26,991 bases of DNA from positions 1 to 26,991 of the forward strand of contig DAOOPA010000009.1 in NCBI GenBank assembly GCA_035388025.1. Direction: 5' to 3'. The stretch comes from JAAZMX01 sp035388025 (GTDB lineage Bacteria > Patescibacteriota > Patescibacteriia > UBA2196 > GWA2-42-15). The notes below the pieces were generated by a model, which saw nothing but the letters and a program-made list of their open reading frames with translations, did no database searches and was not told the DNA's origin. Positions 7,147 through 12,856 of this stretch are shown here, piece after piece. The position numbers were made by a program, and so were the translations under genes. Within the stretch, counting starts at the first letter, position 1, and each line of letters begins with the position of its first letter.

Positions 7147-7187
7147 GGCAAACGACAAGCGTGCTTGGCGCAGCCTGGGTGTTTGCC
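7147..7187 (-). promoter_or_regulatory. Foldable pnp leader element (possible three-way junction)
   Basis: GGCAAAC (7147-7153) and GTTTGCC (7181-7187) pair perfectly and enclose 27 bases that can form small hairpins (CAAG/CTTG and GGC/GCC on the minus strand). It lies 18 bases before the pnp ATG, a plausible site for PNPase self-regulation. Confidence 0.5.
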
Positions 7188-7214
7188 AGCCAATTAAAAT
7201 AATAATAATTATCT

Positions 7215-7246
7215 AATTCGCCAAGCCCCGAAGAGCTTGGCGAATT
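7215..7246 (-). promoter_or_regulatory. Perfect 12-bp hairpin between rpsO and pnp
   Basis: AATTCGCCAAGC (7215-7226), 8-base loop, GCTTGGCGAATT (7235-7246). It lies 15 bases after the rpsO stop and lacks a strong T run, so it may be a leaky terminator or an RNA-processing site, as the equivalent E. coli intergenic hairpin is. Confidence 0.75.
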
Positions 7247-7261
7247 TATTGAAAAATAGAA

Positions 7262-7612
7262 TTATTTTTCTGTTTCTAATAACTCTTCCTCTTCGTTCTT
7301 GATAGCTTCTTCGTCGAGAATATCTTTTTTGTCCTGTGGCTCGGAAATCTTTTTGAGTTTCAGCTTTTTGGTCAGAGCCTCATAGTTTTCTGGCTCGGTC
7401 TTGTAAAGAAACATGAGCAGTTTGCGGCGGAGATTAACCTTGCGGAAGAGGCCGCGGCGGGAAGAGAAATCTTTTTTGTGGCCCTTGAGATGTTCTGTTA
7501 ATTCTCTTATTTCCTCAGTCAGAATAGCAATTTGCACCTGAGGAGAACCGGTGTCATTGTCGTGGGTTTTAAACTTTTTGATCAATGACTGTTTTTTGTC
7601 TCGATCCAACAT
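7262..7612 (-). CDS. rpsO: Small ribosomal subunit protein S15, extended
   Basis: S15 binds 16S rRNA in the platform of the 30S subunit. The core (residues 1-88) shows TGSPQVQIA (21-29), LTEHLKGHKKDFSSRRGL (37-54) and the terminal helix with the Arg-rich RRKLLMFL stretch. The usual bacterial protein has about 89 residues; this one has 116, with a C-terminal tail that is strongly acidic with scattered Lys (DEEAIKNEEEELLETEK). The stop is clean, so the tail is genuine. It is the first gene of rpsO-pnp, with promoter at 7705-7733 and a leader of about 85 bases that can form two competing hairpins. GGAA before the ATG is a weak SD. Confidence 0.96.
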   Translation of the reverse strand: MLDRDKKQSLIKKFKTHDNDTGSPQVQIAILTEEIRELTEHLKGHKKDFSSRRGLFRKVNLRRKLLMFLYKTEPENYEALTKKLKLKKISEPQDKKDILDEEAIKNEEEELLETEK

Positions 7613-7643
7613 ATTTTTTCCATTCGTGATTCCCAGCCAGATG

Positions 7644-7696
7644 ATTTTACCACCAAGTGGCGGCCAGGAATACGTTAAGATTAAGGGTGGTAAAAT
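7644..7696 (-). promoter_or_regulatory. rpsO leader with competing hairpins
   Basis: ATTTTACCACC (7644-7654) and GGTGGTAAAAT (7686-7696) are perfect complements 31 bases apart. On the transcript a local hairpin CCGCC-ACTT-GGTGG (7663-7650) competes for the same bases. S15 genes in several bacteria are self-regulated through unrelated leader structures, so this is a good candidate for one. Confidence 0.6.
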
Positions 7697-7704
7697 TCAA
7701 AACA

Positions 7705-7733
7705 ATATTAACATAGATAGGGGGAAGAGTCAA
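7705..7733 (-). promoter_or_regulatory. Promoter for rpsO-pnp
   Basis: Read on the minus strand: TTGACT (7733-7728), 17-base spacer, TAATAT (7710-7705). Confidence 0.7.
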
Positions 7734-7742
7734 GGTTAAAAG

Positions 7743-7816
7743 GGTAAGGTGTGCACACATATGATCGTATCTTGCCATATTGGTTGAGAAACCGCCATCT
7801 GTGTGTACACATTACC
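7743..7816. promoter_or_regulatory. Paired palindromic sites between divergent rpsO and rny
   Basis: A 17-base arm (7743-7759) is inverted at 7800-7816 with 15 of 17 matches. Each arm contains its own perfect 10-bp palindrome: GTGTGCACAC (7749-7758) and TGTGTACACA (7802-7811). Their centres are 53 bp apart, close to five helical turns. The intervening DNA includes GGTT-GAGA-AACC. A pair of operators for a dimeric regulator, possibly with looping, is one reading; a cruciform or inserted repeat is another. Confidence 0.55.
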
Positions 7817-7848
7817 GCTGATACTTGATTTAATAAGGGATTTATGAT

Positions 7849-8160
7849 ACGCTAGAAATAGCCAAAAAAGCTAATTTTAATTAATTAAATTTTTAAAGTA
7901 GGGGACTTTTGAGATAAGACTCTAAAAATCAGTAAGGAGACAAAGAGCAGATTGATAATAGAGAGAAGAGCGCAGATGACGGGAGCCGACTTTGAATTTT
8001 TTAAACTAAATGTTTTATTCTACTAATCTTAGTTTAAAATTTTCTACTATTGAAAATAATGCCTGGGGGCGATTCAATTTGCCTAGCGCGGGCCGGTTTG
8101 TTTTTTCTCCTCTGAATTTTTAGAGTAAAAAGCTTCCCCCTTTAAAATCAAGGGGAACAT
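7849..8160 (+). promoter_or_regulatory. Long structured leader of rny, no convincing gene
   Basis: These roughly 310 bases lack a convincing open frame. They hold ATTAATTAA-rich sequence (7872-7885), an isolated AAGGAG (about 7934), a 10-bp stem TTTAAACTAA/TTAGTTTAAA (8000-8009 and 8029-8038), a short GCCT/GGGC hairpin followed by a T-rich run (8081-8106) that could attenuate transcription, and CCCCTT (8137-8142) pairing with AAGGGG (8150-8155). The last AAGGGG is five bases before the rny ATG and would serve as its SD, so the hairpin can hide it. The promoter is unclear; TATGAT at 7843-7848 is a candidate -10. Confidence 0.55.
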
Positions 8161-9675
8161 ATGGAAGTGTTATTAGTATTATTGGTATTAGGTATCGGCG
8201 TGACAGTCGGATACTATTTTCGGCGTACCATTGCCAAGCATGACGCCGAGACAGCTGAAGCCAAGGCGGAAAAAGTGATTGCTGAGGCCAAGGATAAATA
8301 TCGGGAGATCATCATTGAGGCCAAGAATAAGTCATTGGAAGTTTTGGAAAGAAACAAGCAGGAGGAAGACAAGCGTCGCAAAGAGCTTTTGGAGGTGCAG
8401 AGAAGATTGGAGAAGCGCGAGGCGATGTTTGACCAGAAACTTTTGGAATTTGAGAATAACCGGACACGCTTGACGGAAAAGGAGAAGAGCGTAGATACGT
8501 TGAAAGAAGATTTACAAAAGATCAAAGAAAAGGGCATGGAGAAGCTGGAGAAAATAGCTGGCCTGACTAAAGATGAAGCCAAGCAGGTTTTGATCAATAA
8601 TGTAGAGTCAGAGGTCAAAGAGGAACTTTATAGCCGGGTGAGAAAATTAGAACGGCAGACAACAGAAGAGTTGGAAGAAAAGTCTAAGCACATTTTGTCT
8701 TCGGTCATTGAGCGTTGCGCGACTTCACATTCAGCCGAGACAACGACTACGACCGTAACTTTGCCGAGCGATGAGATGAAGGGAAGGATTATCGGCAAAG
8801 AGGGCCGTAATATAAAGACGATTGAACAATTAACGGGAACAGAATTGATCGTAGATGAGACGCCGGGTACAATTTGGGTATCGGGCTTTAGCCCTATCCG
8901 CCGCCAGGTGGCCAGGTTGGCTTTGGAGAAATTGATGGCAGATGGGCGGATCCATCCGGGGAGAATTGAAGAGGCAATCGAGGCGGCCAAGAAGGAATTG
9001 TCCATTGAAATTAAAAAGGCCGGCGAAGACGCGATGTACACAGTGGGTGTCGGTGGTCTGGACCCGAAATTGGTACAGATTTTGGGGAGATTAAAATATC
9101 GTACCAGTTATGGACATAATGTTTTGCAACACTCGATTGAGGTGTCTTTGTTGTCAGGACTACTGGCTCAAGAGCTCGGTGCCGATGTCCCCTTGGCTAG
9201 AAAGGGCGGATTGCTACACGATATTGGCAAAGCAGTGGATCATGAGGTGAAGGGCGGCCATCCGGAGATTGGCTATGATATCATGAAGAAGTTTGGGTTG
9301 CCGGAAGAGATCGCCAGAATTTCTCTGGAGCACCATCAAGACCATCCGGAAACCCTGGAAGGAGTGATCGTCAAAACGGCAGATGCTATTTCTGGAGCCA
9401 GACCGGGCGCGAGGAAAGATACTTATGAGCAATATGTTCAAAGGCTGGAAGATTTGGAGGGTACGGCCAAGAATATTGCTGGAGTAGAAAAGGTTTACGC
9501 GATTCAGGCAGGGCGGGAATTGCGTGTCTTTGTTCAGCCGAATATGATTGATGATTGGGGCGCTAAAAAGATAGCCAGAGAAGTAGCGGATAAGATTGAG
9601 CAGGATTTGAAATACCCAGGGGAAATAAGGGTACTGGTGATCAGGGAGTCGCGGGTGGAGGAATACGCACGATAA
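8161..9675 (+). CDS. rny: Ribonuclease Y
   Basis: RNase Y is the membrane-bound endoribonuclease that starts mRNA decay in bacteria without RNase E. The 504-residue protein has an N-terminal membrane helix (residues 2-19), a long charged coiled coil (about 25-185), a KH domain with IIGKEGRN (210-217) and an HD domain with His324 and the LLHDIGKA motif (351-358, His353-Asp354), followed by the conserved C-terminal domain ending in IRVLVIRESRVEEYAR. Length and order match the family. An AAGGGG SD lies five bases before the ATG inside a hairpin. It heads a probable operon with the next three genes, gaps 66, 57 and 38 bases. The position next to a YmdB-type gene matches the Bacillus rny-ymdB arrangement. 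Confidence 0.97.
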   Translation: MEVLLVLLVLGIGVTVGYYFRRTIAKHDAETAEAKAEKVIAEAKDKYREIIIEAKNKSLEVLERNKQEEDKRRKELLEVQRRLEKREAMFDQKLLEFENNRTRLTEKEKSVDTLKEDLQKIKEKGMEKLEKIAGLTKDEAKQVLINNVESEVKEELYSRVRKLERQTTEELEEKSKHILSSVIERCATSHSAETTTTTVTLPSDEMKGRIIGKEGRNIKTIEQLTGTELIVDETPGTIWVSGFSPIRRQVARLALEKLMADGRIHPGRIEEAIEAAKKELSIEIKKAGEDAMYTVGVGGLDPKLVQILGRLKYRTSYGHNVLQHSIEVSLLSGLLAQELGADVPLARKGGLLHDIGKAVDHEVKGGHPEIGYDIMKKFGLPEEIARISLEHHQDHPETLEGVIVKTADAISGARPGARKDTYEQYVQRLEDLEGTAKNIAGVEKVYAIQAGRELRVFVQPNMIDDWGAKKIAREVADKIEQDLKYPGEIRVLVIRESRVEEYAR

Positions 9676-9741
9676 AGTAAAAATTCAAAATTCAAAGGAC
9701 AAAAGTATTGGTAATATTTTTTAGAAAACTAAATTGCTAAT

Positions 9742-10503
9742 ATGCATGCGGGAGTGATAGGGACATTTTTTTCTTTTCCGCCAGGCTGGCTCCGTTGGGA
9801 TAGCCATAGTTTGATATATGACCAGACTTATAAAATAGTGAAGAAGGTGGAACCAAATTTTAGCAACTTTATCAAATTAAAAGACGTTTATAAATATGAT
9901 GGCGGATACGGGCCGGATCGATTCTGGTGCCGTGGCGAGAGGTCAACCTCAGAAGCTTATTATAATCCAAGTAATGGCGAGGGCGGAGCGCTAAAGCAGG
10001 TGGCGGAGCATTATCGGATGACAGTTGCTAGAGCGGCTCGGAATCTGACTTGGGGCAAAGAATTTACTTGGATGAGCCATTTTGTAGTTGACGCGTTGTC
10101 GCCAGCGCATCATTTCGGCCAGAAGAGAAAAACAAAAAAGAAATACAGAGACTGGGATGACCCTTATTTCAATTACTTGACGCAAATGAGAAGTTTTAAA
10201 AATAAGCATCCATTATTTGAGGGTTTAACTAATTTTTGGCAGGTATTTTCCGGTAGGACGGACGCATATTTTGAAAAATTAGAACAGGTGAATGGAGCGA
10301 ACATTGAGATTTTTATGCTCAATATGATTTATAAGGTGCGCGAGATGAAATTGTATGAGGAGTTTGTAGAGAAGGGGTGGAGTCGAGAGTTGTGGCAGAA
10401 GATAAAAATAAAATTGTTGCCGCAGATTGAATATGCTCTCGCGGCTGTGTGGTGGTCTTTGATGAAGGAAGTAGAAGAGGAGAGAAAAAGAATAACGAAT
10501 TAA
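9742..10503 (+). CDS. Zinc-dependent phospholipase C / S1-P1 nuclease-fold protein
   Basis: A 253-residue protein with no signal peptide. The strongest clue is HFVVDALSPAH (His113, Asp117, His123), which has the same spacing as the zinc ligands of bacterial phospholipase C and P1 nuclease (H-x3-D-x5-H), followed by His156 and Glu160 (H-x3-E), the next expected pair. The WGKEFTWMSH stretch before it also looks like this all-helical fold. The N-terminal ligands are less clear; His22 and His90 are candidates. Enzymes of this fold cut phosphodiester bonds in lipids or in single-stranded nucleic acid. Its place between RNase Y and a YmdB-like phosphodiesterase, and the lack of a secretion signal, favour a nucleic-acid or nucleotide substrate, but that is inference. 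Confidence 0.65.
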   Translation: MHAGVIGTFFSFPPGWLRWDSHSLIYDQTYKIVKKVEPNFSNFIKLKDVYKYDGGYGPDRFWCRGERSTSEAYYNPSNGEGGALKQVAEHYRMTVARAARNLTWGKEFTWMSHFVVDALSPAHHFGQKRKTKKKYRDWDDPYFNYLTQMRSFKNKHPLFEGLTNFWQVFSGRTDAYFEKLEQVNGANIEIFMLNMIYKVREMKLYEEFVEKGWSRELWQKIKIKLLPQIEYALAAVWWSLMKEVEEERKRITN

Positions 10504-10560
10504 GAATTAAGAATTATAAATTAACGCTGGCTTGGACATACTTTATTTAGAAATTATATT

Positions 10561-11355
10561 ATGAAAATACTATTTTTTGGGGATGTGGTGGGCAAAATTG
10601 GCAGGCGAGCATTGGCCGAAAGTATGCCCAAATATCAAAGGAAATATAAACCGGACTTGTTAATAGCCAATGGGGAAAATTTGGCGCACGGTGCCGGAGT
10701 AACTGAGGAAACGCTCAAGGAGGTTTTGGCGACCGGGATTGACTTGGTGACTACCGGCAATCATGTATTTGACAAGAAAGGAGTGGAAGAAATTTTTACC
10801 AATTTTGAAAATAAAATTATTCGACCAGCTAATTATCCTGAGGGATTGCCGGGACGCGGTTATGCCACGCTGAAAGTTAAAAATAAGCGAGTGTGCGTGA
10901 TAAACTTGAATGGCAGGGTGTTTGCTCGGGAAAATTTTGAAGATCCCTTTAGGACATTTGACCAAATAGAGGAATTGCTAAAAATAGCTAAAAGTGATAT
11001 AGTGGTGGTAGATTTTCACGCAGAAGCGACTTCAGAAAAAAGTGCTTTTGGCTGGTATATTGATGGTCGGGCGAGCGTGCTCTTGGGTACGCATACTCAT
11101 GTGCCGACGAGTGACGTCAAAATTTCGTCCAAGGGAACGGCAAAGGTATCTGATGTCGGAATGGTGGGCGACAGTGATGGAGTGATTGGAGTACAAAAAG
11201 AGGGTCCGTTGAATTTATTTTTGACCCAGGTACCGAGCCGGTTTGAATATGCGGAAGAGGGGATGGCTCAAATTAACGCTGTGGTAGTCGAGGTAGATGA
11301 GAAGAGCGGCCGGGCTATAAAAATAGAGCGAGCTGATATGGAGATAAAAGTTTAA
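10561..11355 (+). CDS. ymdB: YmdB-type metallophosphoesterase (TIGR00282 family)
   Basis: A 264-residue calcineurin-like phosphoesterase matching YmdB, a 2',3'/3',5'-cyclic nucleotide phosphodiesterase that affects RNase Y-linked gene expression and biofilm behaviour in Bacillus. The metal ligands are present: Asp8 (FGDVVGK), Glu39-Asn40 (NGENLAHG), Asn67-His68 (GNHVFD), His153 (DFHAEATSEK), His178 and His180 (GTHTHVPTSD). Residue numbers in the first half agree with the Bacillus protein and the length is typical. No SD is seen. It is the third gene of the rny operon. Substrate is inferred from the family. Confidence 0.93.
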   Translation: MKILFFGDVVGKIGRRALAESMPKYQRKYKPDLLIANGENLAHGAGVTEETLKEVLATGIDLVTTGNHVFDKKGVEEIFTNFENKIIRPANYPEGLPGRGYATLKVKNKRVCVINLNGRVFARENFEDPFRTFDQIEELLKIAKSDIVVVDFHAEATSEKSAFGWYIDGRASVLLGTHTHVPTSDVKISSKGTAKVSDVGMVGDSDGVIGVQKEGPLNLFLTQVPSRFEYAEEGMAQINAVVVEVDEKSGRAIKIERADMEIKV

Positions 11356-11393
11356 TCAAAAAGGTCTTGATAAAATTATAAAAAATAATAATT

Positions 11394-11681
11394 ATGAACA
11401 AAGCGAGCTTAATCGAAAAAATTGCCGAGAAGACCGGAATAGAAAAGAGAGAAGTGGCCCAGGTGATGGATTCTTTTGAGGCGGTGGTGATTGAGAGGCT
11501 AAGAGCCGGTGACGAGGTAACCCTGACCGGTTTTGGCACCTTTATTGCCAAGTTTCGGTCGGCACGTGGCGGGGTCAATCCGCAGAAGCCCGAAGAGAGA
11601 ATCCAGGTACCAGCAGTGACGGTACCAAAGTTTCGGGCGGGTAAGACCCTCAAAGACGCTCTAAAGGATAAAGCGGTTTAG
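11394..11681 (+). CDS. HU-family DNA-binding protein
   Basis: A 95-residue HU/IHF-type nucleoid protein that bends and compacts DNA as a dimer. The start MNKASLIEKIAEKTG, the GFGTF turn (residues 47-51), the DNA-binding arm (about 53-76, including GGVNPQKPEERIQVPA with its tip proline) and the closing PKFRAGKTLKDAL all match. It is more like HU than the sequence-specific IHF subunits. It lies 38 bases behind the ymdB-like gene and is probably transcribed with it; a terminator follows at 11710. An AT-rich leader without SD precedes the ATG. Confidence 0.95.
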   Translation: MNKASLIEKIAEKTGIEKREVAQVMDSFEAVVIERLRAGDEVTLTGFGTFIAKFRSARGGVNPQKPEERIQVPAVTVPKFRAGKTLKDALKDKAV

Positions 11682-11709
11682 GCGACGGCGAAATAATTTT
11701 GCGAATAAG

Positions 11710-11734
11710 AACGCTCAATGGGGCGTTGGTTTTC
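11710..11734 (+). terminator. Probable terminator after the HU gene
   Basis: AACGCTC (11710-11716), loop AATG, GGGCGTT (11721-11727), then GGTTTT. Seven pairs with one G-U; the T run is short. Confidence 0.6.
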
Positions 11735-11760
11735 CTGAGCGATTTGTTATTTGAGTTAGG

Positions 11761-11788
11761 TTGATTATTTTTGAGTTTTTGATAAGAT
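11761..11788 (+). promoter_or_regulatory. Candidate promoter for the tRNA-Arg/tRNA-Lys unit
   Basis: TTGATT (11761-11766), 16-base spacer, TAAGAT (11783-11788). The inverted repeat at 11803-11894 would lie within the precursor transcript. Confidence 0.4.
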
Positions 11789-11802
11789 TTTGAAATATTT
11801 TG

Positions 11803-11894
11803 TCCCCTCCTCAGTTGAGGGGGGGTAGGGGAGGTGCTGGTAGATAATAACCGTTTCAACACCCCTCCCGACCTTCCCCTTGTCTGAGGGGAGG
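11803..11894. repeat. Imperfect 92-bp inverted repeat, MITE-like
   Basis: The left arm (CCCCTCCTCAG... to GGGGAGGTG, about 11804-11835) is loosely complementary to the right arm (CACCCCTCCC... to TGAGGGGAGG). The arms are unusually rich in C or G runs compared with the surrounding DNA. Elements of the type CCCCTCC...GGGGAGGT are scattered non-coding repeats in many genomes. It ends 10 bases before tRNA-Arg. Confidence 0.6.
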
Positions 11895-11904
11895 CTGAAA
11901 ATGA

Positions 11905-11978
11905 GCCCTCATAGCTCAACTGGATAGAGCGCTTGGCTTCGGACCAAGAGGTTGGGGGTTCAAATCCCTCTGGGGGTA
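11905..11978 (+). tRNA. tRNA-Arg (anticodon TCG)
   Basis: Acceptor arms GCCCTCA and TGGGGGT with two G-U pairs, D arm GCTC/GAGC, anticodon stem CTTGG/CCAAG with loop CTTCGGA (anticodon TCG, reads CGN), T arm GGGGG-TTCAAAT-CCCTC, discriminator A. CCA is not encoded. It is 8 bases before tRNA-Lys. Confidence 0.95.
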
Positions 11979-11986
11979 ATATATAT

Positions 11987-12059
11987 GCCCTGTTAGCTCA
12001 GTTGGTAGAGCAGCTCCCTCTTAAGGAGATTGTCGGGGGTTCGAATCCCTCACAGGGCA
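11987..12059 (+). tRNA. tRNA-Lys (anticodon CTT)
   Basis: Acceptor arms GCCCTGT and ACAGGGC, D arm GCTC/GAGC, anticodon arm CTCC-CTCTTAA-GGAG (anticodon CTT), T arm GGGGG-TTCGAAT-CCCTC, discriminator A. CCA is not encoded here. Its last 18 bases are repeated at 12171-12188. Confidence 0.95.
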
Positions 12060-12109
12060 TTTTAAAATAATTAAGCGTTGGATATTTTTGTAGGAAATTT
12101 TTTGGGTTC

Positions 12110-12191
12110 GCCCCGTCATCCAGTCATCCGACCGGACAGGTCCGACGGGGCGGGGAGTCGGATGACTCCCCGAATCCCTCACAGGGCACCA
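12110..12191. repeat. GC-rich foldable insert with duplicated tRNA-Lys 3' end
   Basis: CGAATCCCTCACAGGGCA at 12171-12188 repeats the last 18 bases of tRNA-Lys (12042-12059) exactly and is followed by CCA. Directly before it lies GC-rich DNA with overlapping complements: GCCCCGTC/GACGGGGC (12110-12117, 12144-12151), AGTCATCCGAC/GTCGGATGACT (12122-12132, 12157-12167) and GGGGAGTC-GGAT-GACTCCCC (12152-12171). A tRNA 3' end repeated downstream is the usual trace of integration at a tRNA gene; a broken tRNA gene copy is the alternative. Confidence 0.7.
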
Positions 12192-12201
12192 AGAGAATTT
12201 T

Positions 12202-12236
12202 AAAACCACTCCGATGGATATTCGGGGTGGTTTTTT
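12202..12236 (+). terminator. Intrinsic terminator after the tRNA unit
   Basis: AAAACCACTCCGA (12202-12214) pairs with TCGGGGTGGTTTT (12222-12234), 13 pairs with one G-U, followed by T residues. Confidence 0.88.
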
Positions 12237-12252
12237 GTCCACTTTTGGTATT

Positions 12253-12282
12253 TTGACAGGAGTAAGCGGGGGGGGGTATAAT
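12253..12282 (+). promoter_or_regulatory. Promoter for the 12316 gene
   Basis: TTGACA (12253-12258), 18-base spacer with a G run, TATAAT (12277-12282): both boxes are perfect. Confidence 0.85.
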
Positions 12283-12315
12283 AAAACTGTAAATTAATAA
12301 TTAACTAAAAGAAAT

Positions 12316-12789
12316 ATGGCAGAGTTTCAAAAGTTCAATCCCCAAAGTGAAGAAGAAAAAGATGCATTGGGGGAACGTTTTATGAATAAGATGGAGAAAA
12401 CAGCTTCAGCTGAAAGATCGGCTTACTTGGCCAGGAAGGAAGAACATGGGTTGGTTGGAGATGTCTTTAAGAAAAGAGGTCCAGAAGGTTCTGGAGAGAC
12501 TTGGATGTGGGGTGAAGTTAATGGTCATAAATTTGAGTTAGATTTTTTAAATGCAAAGTATACAATAGATGATCAGGATGTACCATATTCAGCGGCGAGT
12601 GAGCTATTTGGCTCATTGGAAGACATAGCTTATGATGTTAGGGCGGAGCAAGAAGCAGCAGATATTATGCAAAATGAACAAAGATGGTCAGATTATCGAA
12701 AACAAGTAGAAGAAGAGAGAGAAAAAAAGAACAAGAAAGAGGAGTTGGGGAGAAGATTGGTGGGCGAAATTTTGCAAGGTTTAAAGTAA
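12316..12789 (+). CDS. Uncharacterised charged 157-residue protein
   Basis: I do not recognise it. The protein is soluble, with no signal peptide, and has three parts: a Glu/Lys-rich helical start (residues 1-45), a short beta-like middle with aromatic residues (WMWGEVNGHKFELDFLNAKYTI, about 63-84) and a long highly charged helix, probably coiled coil (about 103-150). It resembles in style the 1187 protein: both are stand-alone, charged and have an ATTAA(C/T)TA leader, but I see no alignment between them. It has its own perfect promoter (12253-12282) and a terminator shared with gyrA. The ATTAACTA ends 8 bases before the ATG; there is no SD. The strong promoter suggests it is well expressed. 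Confidence 0.78.
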   Translation: MAEFQKFNPQSEEEKDALGERFMNKMEKTASAERSAYLARKEEHGLVGDVFKKRGPEGSGETWMWGEVNGHKFELDFLNAKYTIDDQDVPYSAASELFGSLEDIAYDVRAEQEAADIMQNEQRWSDYRKQVEEEREKKNKKEELGRRLVGEILQGLK

Positions 12790-12813
12790 ATATTATTTTT
12801 TGTATTCTGTTTC

Positions 12814-12843
12814 AAAACCCCGTTCCGAATGGAACGGGGTTTT
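12814..12843. terminator. Shared bidirectional terminator
   Basis: AAAACCCCGTTCC (12814-12826), loop GAAT, GGAACGGGGTTTT (12831-12843): a perfect 13-bp stem between the convergent 12316 gene and gyrA. Confidence 0.93.
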
Positions 12844-12856
12844 AGATTGTAGAAGA

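Noticed and set aside
7976..8026. A 16-codon frame (MTGADFEFF...) in the rny leader, which could be a leader peptide.
   Set aside because: Too short to support without conservation or ribosome data; the purine-rich stretch before it is not a clear SD.
10532..10560. TTGGAC-17-TATATT upstream of the ymdB-like gene.
   Set aside because: The -10 box abuts the ATG, so transcription would begin inside the gene; the gene more likely uses the rny transcript.
12021..12242. Minus-strand 73-residue frame across tRNA-Lys and the GC-rich insert.
   Set aside because: It overlaps the tRNA and its duplicated end; the PVRDS(N/G)P-type protein is a familiar artefact of translating tRNA regions.
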